Source: Erythrobacter sp. (GTDB taxonomy: Bacteria > Pseudomonadota > Alphaproteobacteria > Sphingomonadales > Sphingomonadaceae). From it: a stretch of DNA of 45,444 nt. The notes under the pieces were generated by a model. It saw only the letters and a list, made by a program, of their open reading frames with translations. It was not told where the DNA came from and did not search any database. This document shows, one piece after another, positions 1 to 10,256 of the stretch (within the stretch, counting starts at the first letter, position 1; the number at the start of each line of letters is the position of its first letter). The translations under genes and the position numbers were made by a program. The stretch is from contig JASJDE010000001.1 of the NCBI GenBank assembly GCA_030065195.1, forward strand, positions 1 to 45,444, read 5' to 3'.

Positions 1-591
1 TCGGTCGAAGGCCCCAAGACCTTCACCCGTCCGATCTATGCCGGCAACGCCATCGCAACTGTCGAAAGCGCAGACGCGAAACTCGTCATCACCGTGCGAG
101 GCACTGCGTTCGACAAGGCCGCGACCGAAGGCGGCTCAGCCAGCATCGAAGACGCTGCCGGACCCGGTGATGCAGGGCTCTCCAGCTTCGTCAGCGCGGA
201 AATCGCCAAGAGCGAACGCCCGGAACTGACCAGCGCCAAGGTCATCGTTTCGGGTGGCCGCGCGTTGAAGGACAGCGAGACCTTCGAAAGCATCATCACT
301 CCGCTCGCCGACAAGCTCGGCGCGGCCATCGGGGCCTCGCGCGCTGCCGTCGATGCAGGATACGTTCCCAACGACTATCAGGTCGGCCAGACCGGCAAGA
401 TCGTTGCTCCCGAAGTCTACATCGCCATCGGCATTTCGGGCGCGATCCAGCACTTGGCAGGCATGAAAGACTCCAAGGTCATTATCGCGATCAACAAAGA
501 CGAAGATGCTCCGATCTTCCAGGTCGCAGATATCGGTCTAGTCGCAGACCTTTATAACGCCGTCCCCGAACTGACAGGCGCTCTCGGTTAA
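1..591 (+). CDS. etfA: Electron transfer flavoprotein alpha subunit (5' truncated by window edge)
   Basis: Frame +1 is open from base 1 to TAA at 591. The C-terminal FAD-binding region reads [22 protein letters not shown]...[70 protein letters not shown]. Confidence 0.96.
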   Translation, partial: SVEGPKTFTRPIYAGNAIATVESADAKLVITVRGTAFDKAATEGGSASIEDAAGPGDAGLSSFVSAEIAKSERPELTSAKVIVSGGRALKDSETFESIITPLADKLGAAIGASRAAVDAGYVPNDYQVGQTGKIVAPEVYIAIGISGAIQHLAGMKDSKVIIAINKDEDAPIFQVADIGLVADLYNAVPELTGALG

Positions 592-623
592 ACCATTCAG
601 ACACAACGCTTAAGGTTGCAAGG

Positions 624-660
624 AACCCCCGACCGGATAGTATGTCCGGCGGGGGTTTCT
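624..660 (+). terminator. Rho-independent terminator of etfA
   Basis: AACCCCCG-A-CCGGA (624-637), loop TAGTATG, TCCGG-CGGGGGTT (645-657), followed by TTTCT; 33 nt after the etfA stop. Confidence 0.8.
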
Positions 661-662
661 TC

Positions 663-1592
663 ATGGCGAATCCAAAACAACTGACACTCGCGCATCTCGT
701 CGCGCTTGCCGTTGCCCTTCTTACGCCCAACCTGGCCCAAGCCCAGGATTTGCCTCCGGAACTTGCGAACAAGAAGGGAGCCACGAAACTCCAGCCCATC
801 GCGCCCTGGAACATCGACTTTGGCGACAATCGCTGCCGACTCTCCCGATTGTTCGGCGATGCCGAGAAGCCGCATCTCGTAATGATCGAACAGGCAGCTC
901 CGCGAAGTGAGTTCGGACTCACATTGGCAGGACCGAAGCTGCGTAAATTCCCCATGGGAAGCTGGACCTATCTCGGAGTCCTGCGTGACGTTCCGGTCGC
1001 CTCCTTGACGGGCGAGCAATACGGAGAAGTCGACCAGATCGGCAAAGCGATCATCTTCAACAGCATCGATATCGGCCAGCCAAGCGAAGCCGATGAAGGA
1101 CTGGGCCAGTTGACCCGGCCCGGTCTGGATCTCGATCAGGCGGGAAAGATCGATCGCTTCGTGCTCAAGCTCGGATCGACGGTGGTGAGCTTCGAAACCG
1201 GCAACATGATGCCAGCCCTTCAGGCGATGAATGTCTGCACCAACGACCTGCTTGCTTCATGGGGTCTAAGCCCCGAACGCCACGCCCTCTATCATCCGGC
1301 CCAGTGGATCAATAGGGACGACATCGCCGAACGGATCAGCAAGGACTATCCCGATAGCGCAAAGTATCGCGGCGAGCAGGGTATCATGCGTATGCGAGTC
1401 ATCGTCGAGACCGACGGCTCGGTCTCCGATTGCCACATCGAGGCTTCTACCGAGCAGGATCGCCTTCAATCTCCCGCTTGCGAGAAGATGGGCGATGCGC
1501 AATTCGAGCCTGCTCTAGATGCACAGGGCAATCCAATACGCTCGTTCCACGCCACAACGCTATTCTATTCAGCTTATCCGCTGGCCCGTTAA
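663..1592 (+). CDS. Secreted/periplasmic protein with TonB C-terminal-like domain
   Basis: Signal peptide MANPKQLTLAHLVALAVALLTPNLAQAQ. C-terminus YRGEQGIMRMRVIVETDGSVSDCHIEAST...FEPALDAQGNPI resembles the TonB_C fold. The track start at 642 lies inside the terminator loop, so 663 is preferred. Confidence 0.7.
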   Translation: MANPKQLTLAHLVALAVALLTPNLAQAQDLPPELANKKGATKLQPIAPWNIDFGDNRCRLSRLFGDAEKPHLVMIEQAAPRSEFGLTLAGPKLRKFPMGSWTYLGVLRDVPVASLTGEQYGEVDQIGKAIIFNSIDIGQPSEADEGLGQLTRPGLDLDQAGKIDRFVLKLGSTVVSFETGNMMPALQAMNVCTNDLLASWGLSPERHALYHPAQWINRDDIAERISKDYPDSAKYRGEQGIMRMRVIVETDGSVSDCHIEASTEQDRLQSPACEKMGDAQFEPALDAQGNPIRSFHATTLFYSAYPLAR

Positions 1593-1624
1593 CCAAGCCA
1601 AGCCATACTGGGGAATCCATAATC

Positions 1625-2491
1625 ATGCTCTGTCGGTCGCTTCTTGTCGCAATTGGAGTCTTTGGCACGATTTCAGCTGCACCCTCCTCGGCCGAAACCC
1701 TGATGCTCGCGCCGGACTCCGAGTGGAAGCTTCGCGAATACAGCGACAAATGCCGCATGAGCCGAACATTCGGCACCGGCGAAGACTCGGTCACGCTGTG
1801 GCTCGATCAGGGCGGGTCCGCACCGATCTACAACGTGACCCTAATCGGCAAGCCGTTGCGCAACCCCTATGGCCCGGCTGTGCGTATCCAGTTCGGGGAA
1901 CAGCCGGAAACGATCCGAAGCTACATCAAGGCCAAATCGAGCAAGGGGCGTGCGGTGCTCACCATGTTCGGCGTGACGCTTGCTCAGCCGGAAATGGAGC
2001 GCGACGAAGAAGCGGAACGCCCGGACCTCGACATCGGCGAGTCGATTGCCGCAGCGATTTCGACGTTTCGCGTCCGAAATGCGGTCGCCAAGCCGATCGA
2101 ACTCGATTTGGGACCGATGGCGGCACAGTTTGGATTCCTCCAAGGATGCGGCGAGCGGTTGGAGGTGCTGCTGAGTGAGCCTGGCAGGTCGCTTTCTAAG
2201 GAAGCGCGTCCGCCCGAACCGCTTGAGATCGATACCTGGCTGCAGGAAAGCGATTATCCGAACTATCTTTCTCGCGCACTCATGGAAGGCCGGTTGACCT
2301 ACCGATTGACTGTGTCGAAGACGGGACGCGCGACTTCCTGCTACGTCATCGATTCCAACAAACCTCAATTGTTCGACGATGCGATGTGCCTCGGTCTACT
2401 CCGCCGAGCCCGGTTCGAGCCCGCGCGAAATGCCGAAGGAGAATCGGTGGCATCCTATTATTCCGGGATCGTGACCTTCAGGATGAGATAA
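1625..2491 (+). CDS. Secreted/periplasmic protein with TonB C-terminal-like domain (tandem paralog)
   Basis: Signal peptide MLCRSLLVAIGVFGTISAAPSSAE. C-terminus GRLTYRLTVSKTGRATSCYVIDSN...ARFEPARNAEGESV. Shares the N-terminal CR(L/M)SR-FG motif with the preceding gene. The track start at 1430 overlaps the upstream gene. Confidence 0.68.
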   Translation: MLCRSLLVAIGVFGTISAAPSSAETLMLAPDSEWKLREYSDKCRMSRTFGTGEDSVTLWLDQGGSAPIYNVTLIGKPLRNPYGPAVRIQFGEQPETIRSYIKAKSSKGRAVLTMFGVTLAQPEMERDEEAERPDLDIGESIAAAISTFRVRNAVAKPIELDLGPMAAQFGFLQGCGERLEVLLSEPGRSLSKEARPPEPLEIDTWLQESDYPNYLSRALMEGRLTYRLTVSKTGRATSCYVIDSNKPQLFDDAMCLGLLRRARFEPARNAEGESVASYYSGIVTFRMR

Positions 2492-2613
2492 CGATCGACA
2501 CCGGCAACAACCTGGCCCCGCATTGCCTGGGTTCCATCCGCACCTGGCGCCCTATCGATTGCGCGAATGCGATATCCTGCCGCCGCTCGGGGACGCATAC
2601 GCAGCGGTTGGGG

Positions 2614-3093
2614 TCAGGCGCGTAGATCGCGATTGGTGACGGCTCTTGCTCCCATTCTCCCGCCACGTTCGAACTGCACCCCGCGCGGCCTTTGCGCGAA
2701 CCGATCCGATGCCAGCCTGGCGGCGGAGCGAACAGATTCGTCGATGTCGCCTGCCATGATGGCGGCTGCGCAACTCGAGCATTCACGCTGACCCTGATAC
2801 GATCGTTCCTGTGCCACCACTTGAGCCAAGAGGCCGAAGAGACGAAACCGCGATTCGGCGAAGCGCTCGTCGTCGACGCTCGCATCGAGCATCGAGAAAT
2901 ACAGTTCTTCACGCGGAGCGCGCATGGCAGCGGGGCTGCGGCCCGCCCAGCGCCCGGTTAACACGAACGAGCCGGCACCGACTTCGAGTTCGCAGGGACC
3001 AACCGCCGTTACGAGAGCGCCATTTATGACGGCCTGTGCGCCGGCGGTAAGTCTCACTTTTTGCGGGGTGGGGATGTCGTCCGTGTTGTCCAT
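2614..3093 (-). CDS. FlbT-like flagellar regulator (putative)
   Basis: RLTAGAQAVINGALVTAVGPCELEVG...PREELYFSMLDASVDDERFAESRFRLFGLLAQVV follows the FlbT pattern (LKPGE..INGAV...T..R.IYF.VQ.M..D...). Distant similarity only, judged by eye. Confidence 0.5.
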   Translation of the reverse strand: MDNTDDIPTPQKVRLTAGAQAVINGALVTAVGPCELEVGAGSFVLTGRWAGRSPAAMRAPREELYFSMLDASVDDERFAESRFRLFGLLAQVVAQERSYQGQRECSSCAAAIMAGDIDESVRSAARLASDRFAQRPRGVQFERGGRMGARAVTNRDLRA

Positions 3094-3155
3094 GGCTCGG
3101 CTAAGAACGTCCGCGCCATCCGGCGCTTCAGCCGGGACGACTACTTAGCGCCGCG

Positions 3156-4457
3156 TCAGAAGAAGCTGACGATGAAATGCAGTGTCATCCCGACAAGGCC
3201 GCCAACCAGCGTACCGTTGATCCGGATGAATTGAAGGTCGCGCCCAACGGCACTTTCGATCCTGCCGGTGATGGTGGTCGCATCCCAACGTTTGACGGTG
3301 TCCGAAACGAGAGTCACAATTTCGGATCCATAACGTGTCGCAACGCCAACAGCGGTGCGCCGCGCAAACCGGTTAATCTGGACCTGTAGCCGCTCGTCCT
3401 TCTTGAGAGCGCCACCCAGTTCACCCAGTCCTTTCCGCATCTCCGTGCCCAGCCCACTATCGGCTTCCCTCGCCCTGCGGATCAAGGATCGGCGAATGCG
3501 TTCCCATACGCCCATCCACCATTCCGCAAGAGCCGGATTTTCGAGGAGGTCGCGCTTGATCGATTCGACGCGTTCGCGAGTTTCCTCGTCATGCTGGAGA
3601 TCTTGCGCCAGCTTTTCGAGACCTTCTTCGATCTTGTGCCGCAACGGATGCTCGGGATCGACCAGCACTTCGGCCAACAGCTTGTACAAGCCATCGAGCA
3701 CCGAGCCCGAAATCCTTTCGTCCAGCCCGGTCCAGCGCAGCACGGCATTGGCGCGCGAGCGAATGATATCGCGCACGGTCTCTTCATTGTCTTCGAGTGT
3801 CAGCCCGGCCCAGCGGATCATGCCGTCGATCAAGGGGAGGTGGCGGCGATCGGCAATCGCGCCCTCGAGCATCCGGCCGACCAGTGGAGAGACGTCGATC
3901 TTGGCAAATTGCGTGGCGAGACCCGATCGGACTTGGTTGCCAAGCCGGTCGGGATCGAGCGATTCGAGCACTTCGGCAAAGAGCTCGGCCGCACCGCCTG
4001 TGATACGCGAGCGAGCGTCGGGGCCGCTGGGATCCTTGCTGCTGCTCGACAGGAATTCGCCGACGCCGCGCGCAACATTCATGCCCGACATGCGCCGGGC
4101 AACGACGGCAGGCGTGAGAAAATTCTCACGCAGGAACTGCGCCATCGTATCGGCGATGCGATCCTTGTTTTCCGGAATGATCGCCGTGTGAGGAATCGGC
4201 AGTCCAAGCGGGTGACGGAACAAGGCCGTCACCGCAAACCAGTCGGCCAGCCCACCAACCATGGCCGCTTCGGCGAAGGCGTTGACATAGCCCCACGCCG
4301 GGTGAACCGGCTCCAGCCCATGAGTGGTAAAGAACAGAACCGCCATGGCTGCCAAAAGACCAGTCGCGGTCCAGCGCATGCGCCGTGCACGATCCGCCGT
4401 GAGCGGTTCGCCGCCGAATTTCAGCGGAATGGATCGGGCGGACGAAGCCATGTCCAC
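3156..4457 (-). CDS. DUF445 family membrane protein (YjiN-like)
   Basis: 433 aa; EAAMVGGLADWFAVTALFRHPLGLPIPHTAIIPENKDRIADTMAQFLRENFLTP plus C-terminal FIRINGTLVGGLVGMTLHFIVSFF. Confidence 0.93.
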   Translation of the reverse strand: MDMASSARSIPLKFGGEPLTADRARRMRWTATGLLAAMAVLFFTTHGLEPVHPAWGYVNAFAEAAMVGGLADWFAVTALFRHPLGLPIPHTAIIPENKDRIADTMAQFLRENFLTPAVVARRMSGMNVARGVGEFLSSSSKDPSGPDARSRITGGAAELFAEVLESLDPDRLGNQVRSGLATQFAKIDVSPLVGRMLEGAIADRRHLPLIDGMIRWAGLTLEDNEETVRDIIRSRANAVLRWTGLDERISGSVLDGLYKLLAEVLVDPEHPLRHKIEEGLEKLAQDLQHDEETRERVESIKRDLLENPALAEWWMGVWERIRRSLIRRAREADSGLGTEMRKGLGELGGALKKDERLQVQINRFARRTAVGVATRYGSEIVTLVSDTVKRWDATTITGRIESAVGRDLQFIRINGTLVGGLVGMTLHFIVSFF

Positions 4458-4514
4458 GCTAATAGACCCGGAATTCGTTTCGCGTCACGCCTTTACCGGT
4501 GGCCGTACCGATCA

Positions 4515-7500
4515 TTACTCGGCCGGTTCGGCACCCGGCGGAAGCGGCGATCCAGGAGGCGCCGGCTTGCCGGGGAACGGCACGTTCGGAACGGGTTCCT
4601 CAGCTGCCGGACCGATCGGCTTGGTGTCGTCCCCGGGCTTGTAGGTCAGCATGCGCTCGCGCAGCCACGGACCGGCCCTGCGTTCGAAGCCGTCGGCGAG
4701 GCTGAAGCCCGCCGGGACGATGATCAGGGTCAACAGTGTCGACATGATCAATCCGCCGATCACCACGATACCCATCGGCTGGCGCCAAGCACCATCGCCG
4801 GTTAGGGAAATGGCTGTTGGGATCATTCCCGCCGTCATCGCCACTGTCGTCATGACGATCGGCTGCGCACGCTTGTGCCCCGCTTCCATGATCGATTCGA
4901 GCTTGTCCGTGCCTTTCGCCATTTCCTCGATCGCAAAGTCGATCAACAGGATCGAGTTTTTGGAGACGATGCCGAGAAGCAGCAGAATGCCGATATAAAC
5001 CGGCATGGTCTGCGGCATACCGATCAGCCAGATAAACAGAATGCCGCCCAAAGGAGCTAGAGCCAGCGACGTCATATTCACCAGCGGGCTCATCAGGCGC
5101 TTGTACAGAAGTACGAGACACGCAAACACAAGCAGCACGCCGGCAATGATCGCAGTGGTGAGATTCTGGAGCATCTCCTGCTGCCACTCATCCTCGCCGA
5201 CCACATCGCGGATCACCCCGGTGGGGAGTTCCTGAAGGATCGGCAGTTGGTCGATCTGCGCTTGCGCTTCGCCTTTCACGACCCCGCTAGCCAAGTCGGC
5301 GCCAACCAGGACCCGGCGATTCTGGTTGTACCGCTGAATTGCCGTTGGACCCGAACCGAAGGTGATCTCAGCGACACGCGACAGTGGGACGGACCCACCA
5401 TTCGCGGTTTGGACCGGCAGGTTTTCGATCGTCGTCATGCTCGTCCGCGCTTCTTCCGAGAGTTTTACACGGATTGGAATCTGGCGATCGGATAGAGAGA
5501 ATCGCGCCGCATTCTGTTCGATCTCGCCCAAGGTCGCGATACGGATCGTCTGCGACAGTGCGACCGTCGTCACGCCAAGTTCGGCGGCGATCTCTTCGCG
5601 AGGCGTGATAATGATTTCGGGACGGTTGAGATCCGAGCTGATCCGCGGCGCGATTATGTCGTCGATTCCCTTCATCTGCTCGACCAGCGCCGTCGCCGTT
5701 TCTTCCAGCAATGCAGGGTCCGACCCCGCCAGCATGACGGTTAGGTCGCGGCCCGATCCAAATCCCCCACTCTGGGATTCGAAACGAACACGGGCATCGG
5801 GAATGTCTTGCAGAAGTGGGCCGACTTCGCGCTCGAATTCGATCGACGTGCGCTCGCGATCTTCTTTCAGCGTGATGTAGATATTGGCGTTGCCGATGCG
5901 CGTGCGTTCAAGCATCAGCTCGACTTCCTGCTGCTCTTCCAGAATGTCGACCACCTGCTCAACCACGCGCTTGGTGGTTGCCAATGTCGTGCCGGGCACC
6001 ATCTCGATATCGACAGTACTGTTCGAATCGTCGATCGATGGCTGGAATTGGCCAGGAATCTGTCCGAACAGCAGAACTGTGATGAGCAGCGAAAACCATC
6101 CCACCCCGAGCATCCAAACTCGGTGGTCGTAGAAACGGGCCGTTAGATACTTCGTGTTCTGCGCAAACCGGCCCGATCCGCGAGACGGCATTTCGATCGC
6201 CTTGAAAACCAACCAACCGCCAGCAAAGCCAATTCCCGTGGCAACGATGACCTGTGTGATCTCGAATATCTTGGAAGCGAGGAAATACGCCAGGGAGTTC
6301 TGATCGCTCGATACCGCCTCCGCGACCTTGGTCGGGATTTCAAGGCCGGCAATCGCACCGAACGACATGAACATCGCCATCGCAGTGGCCGCCAGAACGA
6401 CGATGACGACCAGCAGCAATGCGATCGAATAGAGCCAACGCATGCGCGGGCTTGAAAGTCCGGCACGACGAACTGCCATCTTCCCAGTGTCGAGAGTCCA
6501 TTGCAGGACCCGCAGATAGCGGTCCATCCACGGCCCCTCGCCGTGCTTGGCATGACCATCGGCCTTCAAGAAATAGGCTGCCATCAAAGGTGTGATCATT
6601 CGTGCGACCGCAAGCGACATGAGCACCGCTATGACAACCGTGAGGCCGAAGTTCTGGAAGAACTGGCCGGATATGCCGGGCATCAGGCCGACAGGCAAGA
6701 ACACTGCAACAATACAGAAACTGGTCGCGACCACCGGCAAGCCGATCTCGTCGGCTGCGTCGATACTCGCCTGATAAGCGGTTTTGCCCATTCGCATGTG
6801 TCTGACGATGTTCTCGATCTCAACGATCGCATCGTCGACCAGCACGCCCGCCACAAGCGCCAGGGCAAGCAGCGACAGGAAATTCAGGTTGAACCCGAGC
6901 AGGTCCATGAAGAAGAAGGTCGGGATCGCAGAGAGCGGGATCGCGACCGAGGAAATGAAGGTTGCGCGCCAGTCGCGCAGGAACAGGAACACCACTACAA
7001 CCGCAAGCAGTGCACCTTCGATAAGCGCCGCCATCGAGCTCTTGTACTGGCTTTCGGTGTATTTGACCGTGTTGAAGAGCGGTATGAATTTGACGCCGGG
7101 ATTCTCGGATTCGATCTGTGCGATCTTTTCCTTGGCTTCGGCGAACACAGTCACGTCCGAAGCGCCGCGCGCACGGCTCATGTAGAAATTGACGACTTCG
7201 CGGTCGCCGACCTCACCGATCGACGTGCGCTCCGAAAAGCCGTCGCGCACGGTGGCTACGTCGGCAAGGCGGATCGTTCGACCGCCGCCCAGCTGGATCT
7301 GGCGTTGGGAAAGGTCGTAGGCCGTCTCGTTGTTGCCGAGCACGCGCAGCGACTGCCGCGTCCCACCGACTTCGGCGAGACCGCCCGCGGCATCGATGTT
7401 CGACTGGCGCAGGACAGAGTTGATTTGCGTGGCAGTGACACCCAGCCCTTGCATCTTGGCCGGATCCAGGATCACTTCGATTTCGCGATCCACCCCGCCC

Positions 7501-8039
7501 CAGCGGCCCACTTCGGCCATGCCGGAAATGTTGCTGAGCTGCTTGGTCACCGTGTCGTCGGTAAACCAGCTCAGCTGCTCGATCGTCATATCGTCGGCTT
7601 GGACGGCATAAATGCCGAGGAATCCGCCGGCGATTTCCGCCTTGGTGATCCGGGGCTCAAGAATACCGTCGGGCAGAGCGCCGCGGACCTGGGAAATTGC
7701 GTTCTGGACTTCGACGACCGCGTCGTCGGGATCAGTGCCGATCTCGAATTCGACAAAAGTGCTCGAATTGCCTTCACTCGCGGTCGAATTGACGGACTTG
7801 ACACCGTTGATCGACGTGAGGGAGTTCTCGACGCGCTGGGTAATCTGGTTTTCGATCTCGGTTGGTGCTGCTCCGGGCTGCGAGATGGCAACTCGAACAC
7901 CGGGGAACTCGACGTCGGGATTGTTGGTCACGTCCATGCGCGAGAAGCTGACCAAGCCAGCAAAAAGGAGCGCGGTGAACATCACCAGCGGGATCACGGG
8001 ATTGCGGATCGACCAGGCGGATAAATTGCGGAAATTCAT
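4515..8039 (-). CDS. Efflux RND transporter permease (AcrB/MexB-type, HAE family)
   Basis: 1174 aa; [75 protein letters not shown] motif; C-terminal [20 protein letters not shown]. Confidence 0.96.
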   Translation of the reverse strand: MNFRNLSAWSIRNPVIPLVMFTALLFAGLVSFSRMDVTNNPDVEFPGVRVAISQPGAAPTEIENQITQRVENSLTSINGVKSVNSTASEGNSSTFVEFEIGTDPDDAVVEVQNAISQVRGALPDGILEPRITKAEIAGGFLGIYAVQADDMTIEQLSWFTDDTVTKQLSNISGMAEVGRWGGVDREIEVILDPAKMQGLGVTATQINSVLRQSNIDAAGGLAEVGGTRQSLRVLGNNETAYDLSQRQIQLGGGRTIRLADVATVRDGFSERTSIGEVGDREVVNFYMSRARGASDVTVFAEAKEKIAQIESENPGVKFIPLFNTVKYTESQYKSSMAALIEGALLAVVVVFLFLRDWRATFISSVAIPLSAIPTFFFMDLLGFNLNFLSLLALALVAGVLVDDAIVEIENIVRHMRMGKTAYQASIDAADEIGLPVVATSFCIVAVFLPVGLMPGISGQFFQNFGLTVVIAVLMSLAVARMITPLMAAYFLKADGHAKHGEGPWMDRYLRVLQWTLDTGKMAVRRAGLSSPRMRWLYSIALLLVVIVVLAATAMAMFMSFGAIAGLEIPTKVAEAVSSDQNSLAYFLASKIFEITQVIVATGIGFAGGWLVFKAIEMPSRGSGRFAQNTKYLTARFYDHRVWMLGVGWFSLLITVLLFGQIPGQFQPSIDDSNSTVDIEMVPGTTLATTKRVVEQVVDILEEQQEVELMLERTRIGNANIYITLKEDRERTSIEFEREVGPLLQDIPDARVRFESQSGGFGSGRDLTVMLAGSDPALLEETATALVEQMKGIDDIIAPRISSDLNRPEIIITPREEIAAELGVTTVALSQTIRIATLGEIEQNAARFSLSDRQIPIRVKLSEEARTSMTTIENLPVQTANGGSVPLSRVAEITFGSGPTAIQRYNQNRRVLVGADLASGVVKGEAQAQIDQLPILQELPTGVIRDVVGEDEWQQEMLQNLTTAIIAGVLLVFACLVLLYKRLMSPLVNMTSLALAPLGGILFIWLIGMPQTMPVYIGILLLLGIVSKNSILLIDFAIEEMAKGTDKLESIMEAGHKRAQPIVMTTVAMTAGMIPTAISLTGDGAWRQPMGIVVIGGLIMSTLLTLIIVPAGFSLADGFERRAGPWLRERMLTYKPGDDTKPIGPAAEEPVPNVPFPGKPAPPGSPLPPGAEPAE

Positions 8040-8108
8040 AGAGACCTCGCCTGCTTCTCGCGTCGCTTACCTTCTACCATACGGACCGAACGCGCATTCG
8101 GATGGCAT

Positions 8109-9308
8109 TCAGCTTTCCTGGCGTCGTGGATTGACTGTCTCGCCCGGATTCAGGAACCCACCCGCGCGCAGGACCACCATTTCGTTGCCAGACAGGCCTT
8201 CCATGATCGCAATGCCCTGGGACGTAACCATGCCGGTTTTCACCGATTGCCGGGTCGCCTTGTTTTCATCGTCGATGACATAGACGAATGCGCCTTCATC
8301 GTCCGCCAGGACGGCGCTTTCCGGGAGCACCGTGGCGGTGACCGTGCCGCTGTTGATCGTTGCCGTTGCAAACCCGCCGGGGCGAAGTTCGGGCGCATAG
8401 GACAGTGCGATGCGAGCCGTTCCCTGGCGCGACTGCGGGTCGATAATCGGCGAAAGCTGCCACACCTGACCCTGGAATTCCTTTTCCGAACCGGTCGGTA
8501 CGACGCTTGCGGATACCCCTTGGGAAAGACCGGCCAACTGGGCCTCGCTGAGATTGGCGAGCATTTCCATCTCTCCGCCACGAGCGATGTTGAACAACGC
8601 GGGCGTTCCGGGTCCGACAGTCTGTCCGGGCTCGACATTGCGGGCGAGGACGTAGCCTGAAGCCGGCGCTAGGATGTTCAGCTGAGCGTTGCGGGCTCGG
8701 CGTTCCTGCAATTGCGCTTCGGCCACCTTAACCCGGGCAACCGCGGCGTCGCGCGTTGCCGTAAGGCGATCGACATCGGCCTTTGAAACGAAACCGCGTT
8801 CGACCAGCTGCAATGCGCGATCGAGGTTGGCTTGCGCGATGTTGGCATCGGCTCTCGCCACTTCGATCTGCGCAGCTTGCGCCGCAGCTTGCTGATTCTG
8901 CACAGACCGATCAATGACGGCCAAAACCTGTCCGGCGCTGACCCAATCGCCCGCATCTACGCGGACCGAACGAACCTGTCCGCCTTCCCCTACCACGCCG
9001 ACTGGCATTTCGCGTCGAGCCGCAATCGTTCCCGGAGCCTCGATCGTCCCTGAAATAGTCGTCCGGCCCGGCGCAATGACCGTCACAACCGGCGCCTGTG
9101 AATCTTCATCCCCAGCCGCGACCTGATCTCCAGTACTCAGCGCAAAATAGGCCGCAATAGCGAGCAAGAGACCAAGAATGCCCATTCCGCCTAGAAGCAG
9201 CCAACGCGAGACGCCCGAGCGCGCTCCGCGCGCGCCGGCGATCCCGTCATCAACATCGGCGGCTACGTTGTCCGCAGCTTCGGCCCTGATGGTTGTCTCG
9301 AAATTCAT
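8109..9308 (-). CDS. Efflux RND transporter periplasmic adaptor subunit (MFP)
   Basis: 399 aa; single N-terminal TM; lipoyl/hairpin halves VRVDAGDWVSAGQVLAVIDRS...LNILAPASGYVLARNVEPGQTVGPG; directly upstream of the RND permease. Confidence 0.94.
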   Translation of the reverse strand: MNFETTIRAEAADNVAADVDDGIAGARGARSGVSRWLLLGGMGILGLLLAIAAYFALSTGDQVAAGDEDSQAPVVTVIAPGRTTISGTIEAPGTIAARREMPVGVVGEGGQVRSVRVDAGDWVSAGQVLAVIDRSVQNQQAAAQAAQIEVARADANIAQANLDRALQLVERGFVSKADVDRLTATRDAAVARVKVAEAQLQERRARNAQLNILAPASGYVLARNVEPGQTVGPGTPALFNIARGGEMEMLANLSEAQLAGLSQGVSASVVPTGSEKEFQGQVWQLSPIIDPQSRQGTARIALSYAPELRPGGFATATINSGTVTATVLPESAVLADDEGAFVYVIDDENKATRQSVKTGMVTSQGIAIMEGLSGNEMVVLRAGGFLNPGETVNPRRQES

Positions 9309-9335
9309 GCAGTTCCCTTAAAAAACGGCACGGGT

Positions 9336-9364
9336 GTATTACCGATATAACTCACTTACTGCAA
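9336..9364 (-). promoter_or_regulatory. Candidate sigma70-type promoter for the RND operon
   Basis: Minus strand TTGCAG - 17 nt - TAATAC, located 28 nt upstream of the adaptor ATG. Confidence 0.4.
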
Positions 9365-9464
9365 TAGCCCTTACGCCTTGCGGCGAATCCGGGCAATCCG
9401 CGCTTCGACTGACGACTTTGAGCCTAGACGAAGGACAATACTGCCAATCGAGGCGTCCCGCACG

Positions 9465-9502
9465 AAAAAAGGGGCAGCGCAGCCATTTGCTGCACCGCCC
9501 CC
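9465..9502 (-). terminator. Candidate rho-independent terminator downstream of the GlsB-like gene
   Basis: On the plus strand: AAAAAA then GGGGCAGCGCAGC / CATTT loop / GCTGCACCGCCCC (11 of 13 positions complementary). On the minus strand this is a hairpin followed by a T tract. Confidence 0.6.
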
Positions 9503-9545
9503 TTCCTGATTTACGAACAACCGATCCGCTGCGGATCCAGCTTCT

Positions 9546-9821
9546 TCAGCCGCGGACATTCCCGCGCTGGATCAGGTTGAGCACTCCCAGCAATACGATT
9601 GCGCCGATAAGCGCCGAAATTATGCCCATAATGTCGGGCGGCCAACCTCCGATCGTCCCGCTGCCGAGCACGAACGCGAACACCGTATTGCCGATGAACG
9701 AGCCGAGAATGCCGACCACGACGTTCCAGAACTTGCCCATAGCAGCGTCGCGATTCATCACCAGACTGGCGACCCAGCCGATGATCCCGCCCATGATTAT
9801 GAACCAGATAGATCCGAGCAT
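9546..9821 (-). CDS. GlsB/YeaQ/YmgE family stress-response membrane protein
   Basis: 91 aa from MLGSIWFIIMGGIIGWVASLVMNRD...FWNVVVGILGSFIGNTVF; glycine-rich small membrane protein. The track ORF start at 9944 is over-extended. Confidence 0.88.
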   Translation of the reverse strand: MLGSIWFIIMGGIIGWVASLVMNRDAAMGKFWNVVVGILGSFIGNTVFAFVLGSGTIGGWPPDIMGIISALIGAIVLLGVLNLIQRGNVRG

Positions 9822-9956
9822 ATTTGCCTCCCCTTGGACCCGTGAGCGCACAACCCTTGCGCGAATCCCAACACGGGCGAGCGGGAGGGCTAGCGCAAAA
9901 TTGCGCGGGAGAGAACCTTCGATGCCGGAAACGCCGAACAGCAATTCGGCGACAAA

Positions 9957-10256
9957 TCAGTACTTGAGCTGGCGTTCGTAGAGATCGCGATAGTGCTGGA
10001 TGCGAGTGACGCGCAGGCCTTGCATGCCCGAGCGGTCAACGGCACGCTGCCAGGAAGCGAACTCCTCCAGCGTCAGGCTGTAGCGCTCGAGCACCTCGTC
10101 GATCGTAAGCAAGCCGCCATTCACCGCAGCAACGACTTCAGCCTTGCGACGCACGACCCAGCGCTTGGTCTTCGGCGATGGCAAATCGTCCAGCGTCAGC
10201 GGTTCGCCGAGAGGGCCGATCACCTGTGCCGGGCGGATGTCCTGGTTTTCAATCAT
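9957..10256 (-). CDS. sciP: SciP (CtrA inhibitor, DUF1153)
   Basis: 99 aa; RPAQVIGPLGEPLTLDDLPSPKTKRWVVRRKAEVVAAVNGGLLTIDEVLERYSLTLEEFASWQRAVDRSGMQGLRVTRIQHYRDLY matches the SciP family. Confidence 0.9.
   Translation of the reverse strand: MIENQDIRPAQVIGPLGEPLTLDDLPSPKTKRWVVRRKAEVVAAVNGGLLTIDEVLERYSLTLEEFASWQRAVDRSGMQGLRVTRIQHYRDLYERQLKY

Noticed and set aside
6501-8024. 507-aa plus-strand ORF
   Set aside because: Fully antisense to the clearly coding RND permease; His/Asp/Arg-rich low-complexity translation typical of high-GC shadow frames.
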